Assembly: GCA_903944255.1 (NCBI GenBank)
Contig: CAJARE010000114.1
Location: 1 to 16,930, forward strand
DNA: 16,930 bases
From: an uncultured beta proteobacterium
Lineage (GTDB): Bacteria; Pseudomonadota; Gammaproteobacteria; Burkholderiales; Burkholderiaceae
Direction: 5' to 3'
Part shown: in pieces, positions 1 to 6,840 of the stretch
Numbering within the stretch: the stretch's first letter is position 1
Layout of the letters: each line of letters begins with the position of its first letter
Notes under the pieces: generated by a model
What the model was told of the DNA's origin: nothing
Databases searched by the model: none
Seen by the model: the letters and a program-made list of their open reading frames with translations, nothing else
Made by a program: the position numbers and the translations under genes

Positions 1-176
1 GCTAAATTTTCAGATTTTGCATCACTCGAAAGCTCTGCTAAAGCTTGAGCATCTCGATCCCATACATGTACTGTTGCGCCGCGTCTAGCGAGATCAATCG
101 CAATGCCACGGCCTAAGCCACTGGCTGCCGCTGTAATTAAAACCACTTGTTGGTGAAAACTATTTGTATCAGTCAT
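1..176 (-). CDS. Short-chain dehydrogenase/reductase, N-terminal part (cut by window edge)
   Basis: The 58 visible codons start at an ATG (174-176) and run off the left edge. After a short leader they read VVLITAAASGLGRGIAIDLA followed by an acidic turn (VWDRD). This is the beta-alpha-beta Rossmann start of the classical SDR family, with a TxxxSGLG version of the TGxxxGxG cofactor loop. An acidic residue at the end of the second beta strand usually favours NAD(H) over NADP(H). The gene begins 4 nt after the stop of the upstream SDR, so it is almost certainly the third gene of the operon that starts with the ThDP-dependent enzyme. The substrate is unknown and the catalytic Ser-Tyr-Lys part lies outside the window. 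Family assignment is confident; function is not assigned. Confidence 0.85.
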   Translation of the reverse strand, partial: MTDTNSFHQQVVLITAAASGLGRGIAIDLARRGATVHVWDRDAQALAELSSDAKSENL

Positions 177-180
177 ATCG

Positions 181-915
181 CTAATCCATTAATGTTCCGC
201 CGTTGACATCCAAAATATGTCCCGTAATATAGGATGATGCATCTGAGCAAAGAAAGTAAGCTGCCTCTGCAATTTCCAAAGGTAAGCCCAATCTCTTTAA
301 TGGAATTTTTTCTGCCAGTCCCGCCCAAAGCTCTTTTGGAATCATCGTACCCTCAATCGAGCCAGGTGCAAGACCATTGATTCGAACACCACATGGCGCA
401 AGCTCAATAGCAAGAGATTTAATGAGGGAGATCACACCAGCCTTTGAGGCGCAATAATGGGCCTTTGTGCCCGCTGGATTTGGATCAAAACCTGCATAAC
501 CCACCTTCCCTGCACGTGAAGTGATCAATAAACCAGCGCCTTGTGATTCTTGAAGATACGGCATTGATGCCTTCATCACAATAAATGCCCCAGTTAAATT
601 AATATCCATCATTCTGCGCCAGGATTCAATAGATATATCTTTGATGGAAGCTCGTGGCTCTGTAATTGCAGCGCTATTAACTACTGCTTTAATAGGACCG
701 AGTGTTCTTGCTAACTGCAGAGCACTCTCCACCTCTGCAGGATTGGTAATATCGCATGCTACTTTCTTAAATGGACCAACTGCACTACCAGAGTTCTTTT
801 CTTCAGCCTGAAATGCGCGATCCAGTCCAACCACCTGGTAGTGCTGGCAAAATTGATTGGCAATGGCGAGCCCAATATTATTTGCAGCTCCAGTAATGAC
901 TGCGACTGGTTTCAT
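181..915 (-). CDS. SDR-family NAD(P)-dependent oxidoreductase (FabG-like)
   Basis: A 244-residue classical SDR, full length for the family. Visible motifs are the cofactor loop TGAANNIG (residues 8-15), NSAA (80-83, the NAAG position), the structural Asn in DINLTG (N106), and the catalytic Ser133, Tyr154 and Lys158 (YCASK). PGSIEGT follows as the conserved post-catalytic Pro-Gly turn, and the protein ends with the usual substrate-lid region and VNGGTLMD. LDRA after strand 2 has Asp, suggesting NAD(H). Two oddities: the middle Gly of the cofactor loop is Asn13, and Ser133 to Tyr154 is about 8 residues longer than usual (FDPNPAGT insertion), right beside the active site. It lies 15 nt downstream of the ThDP enzyme and 4 nt upstream of a second SDR, so it is probably co-transcribed and LacI-controlled. 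It likely oxidises a hydroxyl or reduces a keto group made or used by the ThDP enzyme; the substrate is unknown. Confidence 0.9.
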   Translation of the reverse strand: MKPVAVITGAANNIGLAIANQFCQHYQVVGLDRAFQAEEKNSGSAVGPFKKVACDITNPAEVESALQLARTLGPIKAVVNSAAITEPRASIKDISIESWRRMMDINLTGAFIVMKASMPYLQESQGAGLLITSRAGKVGYAGFDPNPAGTKAHYCASKAGVISLIKSLAIELAPCGVRINGLAPGSIEGTMIPKELWAGLAEKIPLKRLGLPLEIAEAAYFLCSDASSYITGHILDVNGGTLMD

Positions 916-930
916 CTTAAAAGCATTCTC

Positions 931-2613
931 TTAATAGTCTGAAGCAGGATGATGGCTTGCTGCTGGATCAACTGCTACATCAATCAGGCATGGGCCATCC
1001 ATTTTTTCTGCTTCTTTCAAGGCTTCCAGCATATCTTGTGATCGCGTTACCTCGATAGCATGACAGCCCATTCCTTTTGCAATCGTAGCAAAATTCGTTG
1101 GTGGGTAATTGACTCCGTAGGCCTCGCCTTTCATGTTGTCACGAACCATTCCTAAACCACAATTATTAGCTACGACAACAGTAATGGGAGCATTCTCAGA
1201 AATAGCAGTAGATAAGGCAGCTACAGACATACCGGCACCACCATCGCCTGTCAAGGAAATCACGCGTTTATCAGGTCTACCAATTTTTGCACCAACACCA
1301 GCTGGAATTGACCACCCCATTCCACCAATACCACCAGGCACCAACAGCTGACCGGGCGTCCTAATCTTTAATGTTCCGGTAACCCAGATGCGATTATTAC
1401 CAGCATCAAGCGTTAGTAAATGGTCGGGGGTCAAATGCTGATCAAGTGCTCTAACAATATCAACGTTATGCACTGTTCCCTCTGCCGTTTTGTACTCATC
1501 AATCACGCCATAACGACTCTTGAGATTATTTTCTGCAATCCACTTTAAGCGCTCAAGTCGTTTTGATTCACCAAGATCGGCAGTTTGTAGCATCTCTAAT
1601 GCATCACCTGCATCACCAGTAATAGAAAGCTTAACGGGATAAACCCATCCACTATTACGTGGGTCAATGTCGATTTGAACGAGCGTTTGATTTTCTGGAT
1701 TTAAGAAGCCTGCCTCGCAAAAGCGCATGTAATCTGGCCCAAGACTAGCGCCTAATGCAATCACTAAATCAGCATCACGTAATGCATTATTAGCAGCCTT
1801 ACATCCCCAGGTGCCCAGCATGCCGACACTGATAGGTGAAGTTTCATCTACAACACCCTTACCGTTGTAGCTCGTGGCAACCGCAAGAGCACCCTTACCA
1901 GCTACTTTTGCCAATAAATCTCTAGTCCGATCATTTTGCGCGCCCTGCCCCACGATCAACAGTGGACGCGCAGCTTTTTTAATCATTGCTGCTAACTCGT
2001 TGACGGCTTTTGCATCCGGCCGAGCCGGCGTGTATTGCAAATGTCCAGCTGAAGGATAGAGGCTTACTCTTGGATTAATTTCAAAATCGCGTCGAATAAT
2101 GCTGGACTTCAGTACAACTGCTGCAGGCCCGTAACGCGGCAAGTTTGCATGCTTAAAGGCCATTTGAACGCCATAAACGGCCTCATCAATTTCAGTTGCA
2201 TAGGCGCAAAATTTGGTCATGGTCCTCAAAACAGTTGCAGCATCAGCAGCACCATAATCACCGGTCATTGTTTGATAGACGCCACGCATAGCAAAACCGT
2301 CATAACAAGACGTGTCAGTGAGAACCACCATTGGCGATCCAGCAAAGTAAGCCTCTAAAATTCCAAAGGCTCCAGTAGTGGTCAAAAATGGTCCCATACC
2401 CATCAGCACTGCTGGCGTGCCTGTTACTTTTCCGTAGGCCTGAGCCATGATAGAAGCATGTTGCTCACTACGTGATAGGACTAATTTGATGTCTGCACGA
2501 GCCTCATAAAAGTCATCGAGCATCCAAGTAATGCCCAATCCAGGCAAGGTAAAAGCGTGTTTTGCACCGCATTCCACGAGTGTTTTGACTATTTCATGCT
2601 TTGTTGTGGTCAT
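931..2613 (-). CDS. ThDP-dependent enzyme of the acetolactate synthase / 2-oxoacid decarboxylase family
   Basis: The 560 residues have the three-domain layout of the acetolactate synthase superfamily. The N-terminal pyrimidine-binding domain carries the activating glutamate E50 (SRSEQHASIMAQAYG). The central domain is Rossmann-like (LIVGQGA, ADLVIALGASLG, IDIDPRN). The C-terminal PP-binding domain has GDGGAG (456-461) and the downstream NN pair (483-484), the GDG-Nx metal/diphosphate motif. It is cytosolic, with no signal or membrane segment. The family cleaves or forms C-C bonds next to a keto group. I cannot say whether this member makes acetolactate, decarboxylates a keto acid, or releases an acyl phosphate as Xsc does. 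It does not resemble Xsc or glyoxylate carboligase closely enough for those names. It is the first gene of an operon with two SDRs, reads away from a LacI regulator, and has two perfect operators upstream, so induction by a sugar-like or keto-acid effector is expected. An acetate kinase gene lies just beyond the regulator. Confidence 0.85.
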   Translation of the reverse strand: MTTTKHEIVKTLVECGAKHAFTLPGLGITWMLDDFYEARADIKLVLSRSEQHASIMAQAYGKVTGTPAVLMGMGPFLTTTGAFGILEAYFAGSPMVVLTDTSCYDGFAMRGVYQTMTGDYGAADAATVLRTMTKFCAYATEIDEAVYGVQMAFKHANLPRYGPAAVVLKSSIIRRDFEINPRVSLYPSAGHLQYTPARPDAKAVNELAAMIKKAARPLLIVGQGAQNDRTRDLLAKVAGKGALAVATSYNGKGVVDETSPISVGMLGTWGCKAANNALRDADLVIALGASLGPDYMRFCEAGFLNPENQTLVQIDIDPRNSGWVYPVKLSITGDAGDALEMLQTADLGESKRLERLKWIAENNLKSRYGVIDEYKTAEGTVHNVDIVRALDQHLTPDHLLTLDAGNNRIWVTGTLKIRTPGQLLVPGGIGGMGWSIPAGVGAKIGRPDKRVISLTGDGGAGMSVAALSTAISENAPITVVVANNCGLGMVRDNMKGEAYGVNYPPTNFATIAKGMGCHAIEVTRSQDMLEALKEAEKMDGPCLIDVAVDPAASHHPASDY

Positions 2614-2654
2614 TTCTCCAAATCCCTATGATTAATTCGATTAAATCGGTATTT

Positions 2655-2670
2655 ATGCAAACGTTTGCAA
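2655..2670. promoter_or_regulatory. LacI-family operator O1 in the divergent promoter region
   Basis: The sequence ATGCAAACGTTTGCAA contains the perfect 14-bp palindrome TGCAAACGTTTGCA (2656-2669). It has the central CG and AAACGTTT core typical of LacI/GalR-family operators. It sits between the divergent starts of the ThDP-enzyme operon and the lacI-type gene, 42 nt from the former start codon. The regulator encoded next door is the obvious ligand (inference). Confidence 0.85.
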
Positions 2671-2694
2671 TATCCTATCATCATCAAAAAAAAT

Positions 2695-2710
2695 ATGCAA
2701 ACGTTTGCAA
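2695..2710. promoter_or_regulatory. LacI-family operator O2, identical copy of O1
   Basis: A second ATGCAAACGTTTGCAA, identical over 16 bp to the upstream copy, has its palindrome at 2696-2709. The two centres are exactly 40 bp apart, close to four helical turns, so a dimer of dimers or cooperative binding is plausible. This copy lies 43 nt before the lacI start codon, which suggests autorepression as well as control of the divergent operon. Confidence 0.85.
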
Positions 2711-2752
2711 AAAAGCAGGTCCCCATGGTGTAATTGGGCATTAGGCCCCAAT

Positions 2753-3781
2753 ATGAGCAAAAAAAATATCCCCACTCTGCATGATGTTGCTAAAGCAGCT
2801 GCCGTTTCACCAGGAACAGTCTCTAGGGCATTAACTCGCCCAGATTTAGTAGCGGAAAAGACGCGGGAGCGGATACTAAAGCACGTTAAAAAACTACATT
2901 ACCTACCAGATCCCGCAGGCAGAAATCTTAGGGCAAATAAACCCATCGTGGTTGGTGCAGTCATTCCGAAAAATGGCATCTCTACTTTTGCTCAGACGAT
3001 CTCAGATCTTAACGATGCTCTTGAGCTGCAAAAAATTACACTCATCGTTTCTCAACCCGAGTACTCCTCTGCAAGCTCTGAGTCTGCAGCTTATCGACTT
3101 TTAGAACAGGGTGCTGATGCTTTAATTCTGCTTGGGGAGGATCATGATCAAGATCTATTTGACACTCTAGATCATCGAGATATTCCCCACTTACTTTTAT
3201 GGACGACCACAGACCCCAAGGGGAAACATTACGTCACCGTTAATCAAAGTAAGGCAGGGCAATTAGCTGCCAGGCATTTGCTCGATCTTGGACATCAATC
3301 ATTCGCTTATATTGGCGTGCCCCTCCTTCATAATGCACGTGCAGCAGCGCGTTTGGCAGGAGTAAAAAAGGAATTGAAAAGCTCTGGGATTGCTATAGCT
3401 CCTACCGCCATTATCGAAGAGGATCACCGCTTTAGCTCTGGCAGGGCAGCCGTGGAGGCCGTACTAAGTAAGCACCCTGAAACTACCGCCATCATCTGCA
3501 CTAGTGATTACCATGCACTGGGTGTTCTTCGTGGCCTTCATGAAATTGGCAAGCGAGTACCTGCTGATATTTCTGTAGTCTCTTTTAATAACAATGACTT
3601 TTCTGCATTTACCATTCCATCTATTACTTCTGTTGATTTGAAACAGCGTGATGTTGGTATTTATGCGGCGGATTCTATTTATCGGCTATTGAATGGCGAA
3701 ACCATGAAATCAATCAATATTCAACCCGAGCTATGCATTCGCGAGAGCTCAGGGCGAGCAAAATCTAAAAAATCTTCCTAA
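2753..3781 (+). CDS. LacI-family transcriptional regulator
   Basis: I place the start at the ATG at 2753 (342 aa). An in-frame TTG at 2705 would put the operator inside the gene and add a leader with no family similarity. The N-terminus MSKKNIPTLHDVAKAAAVSP followed by GTVSRALTRP is the LacI helix-turn-helix, and KLHYLPDPAGRNLR is the hinge helix that inserts in the minor groove. The rest is a periplasmic-binding-protein-like effector domain (VVGAVIPK, GADALILLG, HLLDLGHQSFAYIG, TAIICTSDYHALGVLRGLHEIG, DISVVSFNN, PSITSVD). It most likely represses the divergent ThDP enzyme/SDR operon and itself through the two palindromes upstream. The effector is unknown. Its last 4 bp overlap the end of the convergent ackA gene. 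Confidence 0.92.
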   Translation: MSKKNIPTLHDVAKAAAVSPGTVSRALTRPDLVAEKTRERILKHVKKLHYLPDPAGRNLRANKPIVVGAVIPKNGISTFAQTISDLNDALELQKITLIVSQPEYSSASSESAAYRLLEQGADALILLGEDHDQDLFDTLDHRDIPHLLLWTTTDPKGKHYVTVNQSKAGQLAARHLLDLGHQSFAYIGVPLLHNARAAARLAGVKKELKSSGIAIAPTAIIEEDHRFSSGRAAVEAVLSKHPETTAIICTSDYHALGVLRGLHEIGKRVPADISVVSFNNNDFSAFTIPSITSVDLKQRDVGIYAADSIYRLLNGETMKSINIQPELCIRESSGRAKSKKSS

Positions 3782-5007
3782 TCTGCTGATCGCAGAAGAT
3801 TGACTGCCTCTTTAGCAATCATGAGACCCTCATCTGTTGGAACTACCCAAACCTCGATGCGACTTTTTGGGGGGCTAATTTTAAGAGTGAAACTGCTAGT
3901 GGCACTGCAATTTAATTCTTCATTCAATTCAATGCCAAGCCAAGCCAGCTTTTGACAAACCGCTGAACGCAAAATGCTGTCGTGCTCGCCAATTCCCCCG
4001 CTAAATGAAATCAAATTCAAGCCACCAAGACAAGCAATCATGGCACCTGCTTCACGAATCATGCGGTAAGTAAACAAATCAATTGCCTGCTTAGCCAGTG
4101 GACTAGGATCCTTCCTCAACTTACGCATATCCGCAGAGATGGTAGAGACTCCTAATAAGCCGCTTTGTCGATACAGTAGATCCTGAAGCTGATCAAAGGT
4201 ATACCCCCGCCCCAATAAATACATCAAAACGCCTGCATCTAGAGAGCCACTCCGCGTTCCCATCATGAGACCATCTAAAGCGGAAAACCCCATGGTAGTA
4301 GCAATACTTTTTCCATCTTTGGCGGCGCATAAGCTAGCCCCATTACCAAGATGCGCCATCAAGACTTTATCTCTTGCGTGTGCACTGCTCTCCATGAGCT
4401 CACCAATAATGTATTGATATGAAATGCCATGAAAACCATATCTGCGTACGCCCTGATGAGTGATCTCTTGGGGTAAAGCAAGCGATGTTTCCAAATCACT
4501 CATGGTTTTGTGAAATGCAGTATCAAAACAGAGTACTTGAGGAATTCCTGGAAAGGCTTTCGAAAAGGCACGAACACCATCTAAACTATGTGACTGATGC
4601 AGTGGCGCTAATGCACTCATGGCAGATAATTTTTCTAAGATAGCGTCAGTGGCAATGACCGCCTGAAAAAACTCCGAGCCACCATGCACAATACGATGTG
4701 ATACGGCCTGAATAGATGGTAAGCCATCAATACTCAGAAGTAGCTCCTTTAAATGCCCAAGCGCCGCCATAAAAGGGTCATGCTCTGGGATCCGAAAGTG
4801 CTTTGCATGCTGCACACCTTGATATGCATAGCGTAAGTCAGAATCGCCCCATGGTTCTAGACCCTCAAAACTTCCAGACAAAATGGCAGGTAGCACCGAC
4901 CCGTCTAGGGTGGGATAAACCGAAAACTTCAATGAAGAGGATCCTGCATTTACAGTCAAAATTGCCATGGTCGTTTCTAGAATTAAATTTGAAGCGAATT
5001 CTGACAT
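3778..5007 (-). CDS. ackA: Acetate kinase
   Basis: Catalyses acetyl phosphate + ADP <-> acetate + ATP in the cytosol. All ASKHA-fold acetate kinase signatures are present: NAGSSSLKF near the N-terminus, SHRIVHGG (catalytic Arg and substrate pocket), CFDTAFHKTM (Asp of the catalytic pair), YGFHGISYQYI, AHLGNGASLCA (phosphate loop), GTRSGSLDAG (second catalytic Arg) and SFSGGIGEHD. Start choice: family alignment begins at an ATG at 4968 (396 aa), but that codon has no Shine-Dalgarno sequence. The ATG at 5007 has AAGGG 5 nt upstream, so a 13-residue N-terminal extension may be real (409 aa). No phosphotransacetylase is adjacent, so the acetyl phosphate source is elsewhere or, speculatively, the nearby ThDP enzyme. 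It converges with the lacI gene (4-bp overlap), so it is not in the same transcript as the ThDP operon here. Confidence 0.95.
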   Translation of the reverse strand: MSEFASNLILETTMAILTVNAGSSSLKFSVYPTLDGSVLPAILSGSFEGLEPWGDSDLRYAYQGVQHAKHFRIPEHDPFMAALGHLKELLLSIDGLPSIQAVSHRIVHGGSEFFQAVIATDAILEKLSAMSALAPLHQSHSLDGVRAFSKAFPGIPQVLCFDTAFHKTMSDLETSLALPQEITHQGVRRYGFHGISYQYIIGELMESSAHARDKVLMAHLGNGASLCAAKDGKSIATTMGFSALDGLMMGTRSGSLDAGVLMYLLGRGYTFDQLQDLLYRQSGLLGVSTISADMRKLRKDPSPLAKQAIDLFTYRMIREAGAMIACLGGLNLISFSGGIGEHDSILRSAVCQKLAWLGIELNEELNCSATSSFTLKISPPKSRIEVWVVPTDEGLMIAKEAVNLLRSAD

Positions 5008-5012
5008 CATAG

Positions 5013-5018
5013 CCCTTC
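5013..5018 (-). promoter_or_regulatory. Shine-Dalgarno site supporting the longer ackA start
   Basis: Read on the minus strand this is GAAGGG, with its AAGGG part 2 nt before the ATG at 5010 and 5 nt before the ATG at 5007. The second spacing is suitable for initiation. The shorter, alignment-favoured start at 4968 has only AT-rich sequence upstream. Confidence 0.5.
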
Positions 5019-5171
5019 AGAACAGGCCTATTTCAGAAGTCCTTAATGACTAAAAATTTGACCTATATCACTAGATAGTCCTAATTACAGTCTATTTGCC
5101 GGAATTTATTGGGTCAAGAATGTGATAATTGGCTATTATCCAAAACATTATTTTTATTTATCCGCGTTCTT

Positions 5172-5948
5172 ATGGCTGCCTACAATACTGAAGTTGTTTT
5201 ATCCGTTCAACACTGGAACGACACCCTTTTTAGCTTTACCACTACCCGCAACAAAGGTCTGCGCTTTCGTAATGGGCACTTCTTAATGATTGGGCTTGAG
5301 GTAGAAGGCAAGCCACTGGTTAGAGCCTATAGCGTAGCCAGCCCAAATTATGCAGAACATCTTGAGTTTTTAAGCATCAAAGTACAAGATGGTCCTCTGA
5401 CCTCCCGCTTACAAAAAATTCAAGTTGGTGACCCTATCCTGGTTAGTGAAAAGTCAGTTGGCACCTTAGTGCTAGATGATTTAAATCCAGGTAAGCATTT
5501 ATATTTATTTAGCACCGGCACCGGATTAGCACCTTTTATGAGCATCATCCGCGATCCAGAAACCTATGACAAATTTGAAAAGGTAGTTCTGATCCATGGG
5601 GTGCGCCTTGTTAGTGAATTGGCTTATGGCGATTACATTAAAAATGAACTCACTCAAGATGAGTACCTAGGTGAATTGATCCGCGACAAACTCATCTATT
5701 ACCCTACCGTGACGCGAGAGGCTTTTACACATACTGGTCGCCTTACTACCGCTATTGAGTCAGGTCAACTTTTCAAAGATATTGGTCTGCCCCCTCTAGA
5801 TTCCAGCGTTGATAGGGCAATGATTTGTGGCAGCCCATCAATGCTGAAAGAAACGGCAGCAATGCTAGATGCAAAAGGATTTAAAGTCTCCCCAAGTCTG
5901 GGTCAATTAGGCGATTACGTCTTTGAACGGGCGTTTGTTGAGAAATAA
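5172..5948 (+). CDS. fpr: Ferredoxin/flavodoxin--NADP+ reductase
   Basis: A 258-residue bacterial FNR, matching the usual family length when started at the ATG at 5172; an upstream in-frame TTG (5109) gives an unsupported leader. The N-terminal FAD-binding beta barrel contains RAYSVAS (the RxYS flavin motif) and GPLTSRL. The C-terminal NADP-binding domain contains FSTGTGLAPFMSI, VLIHGVR and MICGSPSML. It ends GQLGDYVFERAFVEK, the tail typical of subclass-I bacterial Fpr enzymes that extends past the flavin. It shuttles electrons between NADPH and ferredoxin or flavodoxin in the cytosol, and such enzymes often serve in oxidative-stress responses and Fe-S assembly. It is monocistronic here, convergent with the GntR-type gene (7 nt between stops). 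It is probably housekeeping and unrelated to the catabolic modules beside it. No clear Shine-Dalgarno sequence precedes the start. Confidence 0.93.
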   Translation: MAAYNTEVVLSVQHWNDTLFSFTTTRNKGLRFRNGHFLMIGLEVEGKPLVRAYSVASPNYAEHLEFLSIKVQDGPLTSRLQKIQVGDPILVSEKSVGTLVLDDLNPGKHLYLFSTGTGLAPFMSIIRDPETYDKFEKVVLIHGVRLVSELAYGDYIKNELTQDEYLGELIRDKLIYYPTVTREAFTHTGRLTTAIESGQLFKDIGLPPLDSSVDRAMICGSPSMLKETAAMLDAKGFKVSPSLGQLGDYVFERAFVEK

Positions 5949-5955
5949 CAATCTT

Positions 5956-6747
5956 TTATCTATACAGGCCTTTATCACGGCCATCGGAAGCTAAATCTAG
6001 TTTTCTAGAATTAAATGGGATCCATATCTCTTGATAGTACAAAGGCTGATTTTGGCCAATATAAGCAAATACCTGTAAAAATTGGCACACAACACTAGGC
6101 TTTATCTTCAGCTTCTGCTGAATATGTTTTGGTGGCAGCTTCATTTCAAGATACTGCACTAACTTACCCACTGGTTGATGGGTATTATTCCAAATAATTT
6201 CTTTAAAGTTTTCTCCTGATAATTTTTTAAGCGGTAATTTTTTGAACTCTGTAAATTTCTGAACATTAATCCAGAAAGAGCTGTGGGCTAGAAATTCATT
6301 GCCAATATCTAGAATACGATCTATTTTGTAAATATCTTTTTTACCAACATGGTCAGCCCAGACCCCTTCACCACGAGCCAACTCTTTTGATAAAACTGTG
6401 GAATAAACGGGTAAATATGCCTGACCAGAATCGTCTATAAATCTACAATGCAGTGGGGCATGCATTCTACCCAAGTCACCGCTAGCTAAGAATGACCCCT
6501 GCCCTTGGCGACGGAGAATGACACCATCCTCCACTAACATTCTAAAAGCACGCTGGATTGTTCCTAATGAAATGGGGAGCTCTTGAGCCCATTGCGCCTC
6601 CGTCATTAATCGCATTCCAGATGGCCATGCACCACTGGATGCCATTTCTATCACAGCATCTCGCAATGCAATATATTTTGGTAACCCTGGGCGTAAATGC
6701 TTATTTAAGACTGTTAAGAAATCCTTTAGATCCGGTAATTTGCTCAT
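5956..6747 (-). CDS. GntR-family regulator with UTRA effector domain
   Basis: A 263-residue protein of the HutC/UTRA branch of GntR regulators. Residues about 23-90 form the winged helix: GAWPSGMRLMTEAQWAQELP, then SLGTIQRAFRMLVEDGVI and the wing RRQGQGSFLA. Residues about 95-250 look like the UTRA ligand domain (chorismate-lyase fold): KIDRILDIGNEFLAHSSFW, then the late YYQEIWIPF strand. It starts 93 nt from the divergent sulfatase gene, and the gap contains a perfect 10-4-10 inverted repeat, so it is the likely repressor of the sulfatase-Bug operon and possibly of itself. The effector is probably the sulfatase substrate or product (inference). UTRA regulators commonly sense sugars, amino acids or their phosphates or other small acids, which does not narrow the ligand here. 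Confidence 0.88.
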   Translation of the reverse strand: MSKLPDLKDFLTVLNKHLRPGLPKYIALRDAVIEMASSGAWPSGMRLMTEAQWAQELPISLGTIQRAFRMLVEDGVILRRQGQGSFLASGDLGRMHAPLHCRFIDDSGQAYLPVYSTVLSKELARGEGVWADHVGKKDIYKIDRILDIGNEFLAHSSFWINVQKFTEFKKLPLKKLSGENFKEIIWNNTHQPVGKLVQYLEMKLPPKHIQQKLKIKPSVVCQFLQVFAYIGQNQPLYYQEIWIPFNSRKLDLASDGRDKGLYR

Positions 6748-6766
6748 CCCGTTATTTTAGCCGCCA

Positions 6767-6794
6767 TTGAATCGACAAGTGAGTACTATATAGT
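6767..6794 (+). promoter_or_regulatory. Predicted sigma-70-type promoter of the sulfatase operon
   Basis: TTGAAT (6767-6772) and TATAGT (6789-6794) are separated by 16 nt and match the -35 and -10 consensus at 4/6 and 5/6 positions. Transcription would begin near 6801, leaving a 40-nt leader with AAAGG ahead of the ATG. The -10 element lies inside the inverted repeat, so a bound GntR dimer would block polymerase directly. Confidence 0.5.
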
Positions 6795-6805
6795 AATATA
6801 GTACT
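6782..6805. promoter_or_regulatory. GntR-type operator: perfect inverted repeat with a third half-site
   Basis: Arms AGTACTATAT and ATATAGTACT (10 bp, perfect) flank a 4-nt spacer AGTA. Within it, TACTATATAGTA (6784-6795) is itself a perfect 12-bp palindrome, and ATATAGTA occurs twice in direct order (6788-6795 and 6796-6803). This gives three half-sites. Its location between divergent gntR-type and sulfatase genes marks it as the probable operator. Confidence 0.8.
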
Positions 6806-6840
6806 TAATAAAAACATAACCAGTAAAAGGTAGCGTCTCT

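Noticed and set aside
931..2613. Sulfoacetaldehyde acetyltransferase (Xsc), suggested by the nearby acetate kinase and sulfur-type genes
   Set aside because: The N-terminal and central sequence does not resemble Xsc as I know it; only superfamily membership is supported.
2705..2752. TTG start giving the LacI regulator a 16-residue leader
   Set aside because: It would place operator O2 inside the coding region and the leader has no family similarity; the ATG at 2753 begins right before the helix-turn-helix.
3782..3796. TCTGC-TGATC-GCAGA hairpin at the lacI/ackA convergent end as a bidirectional terminator
   Set aside because: Only a 5-bp stem with no T-tract on either side, and it lies inside the ackA coding end.
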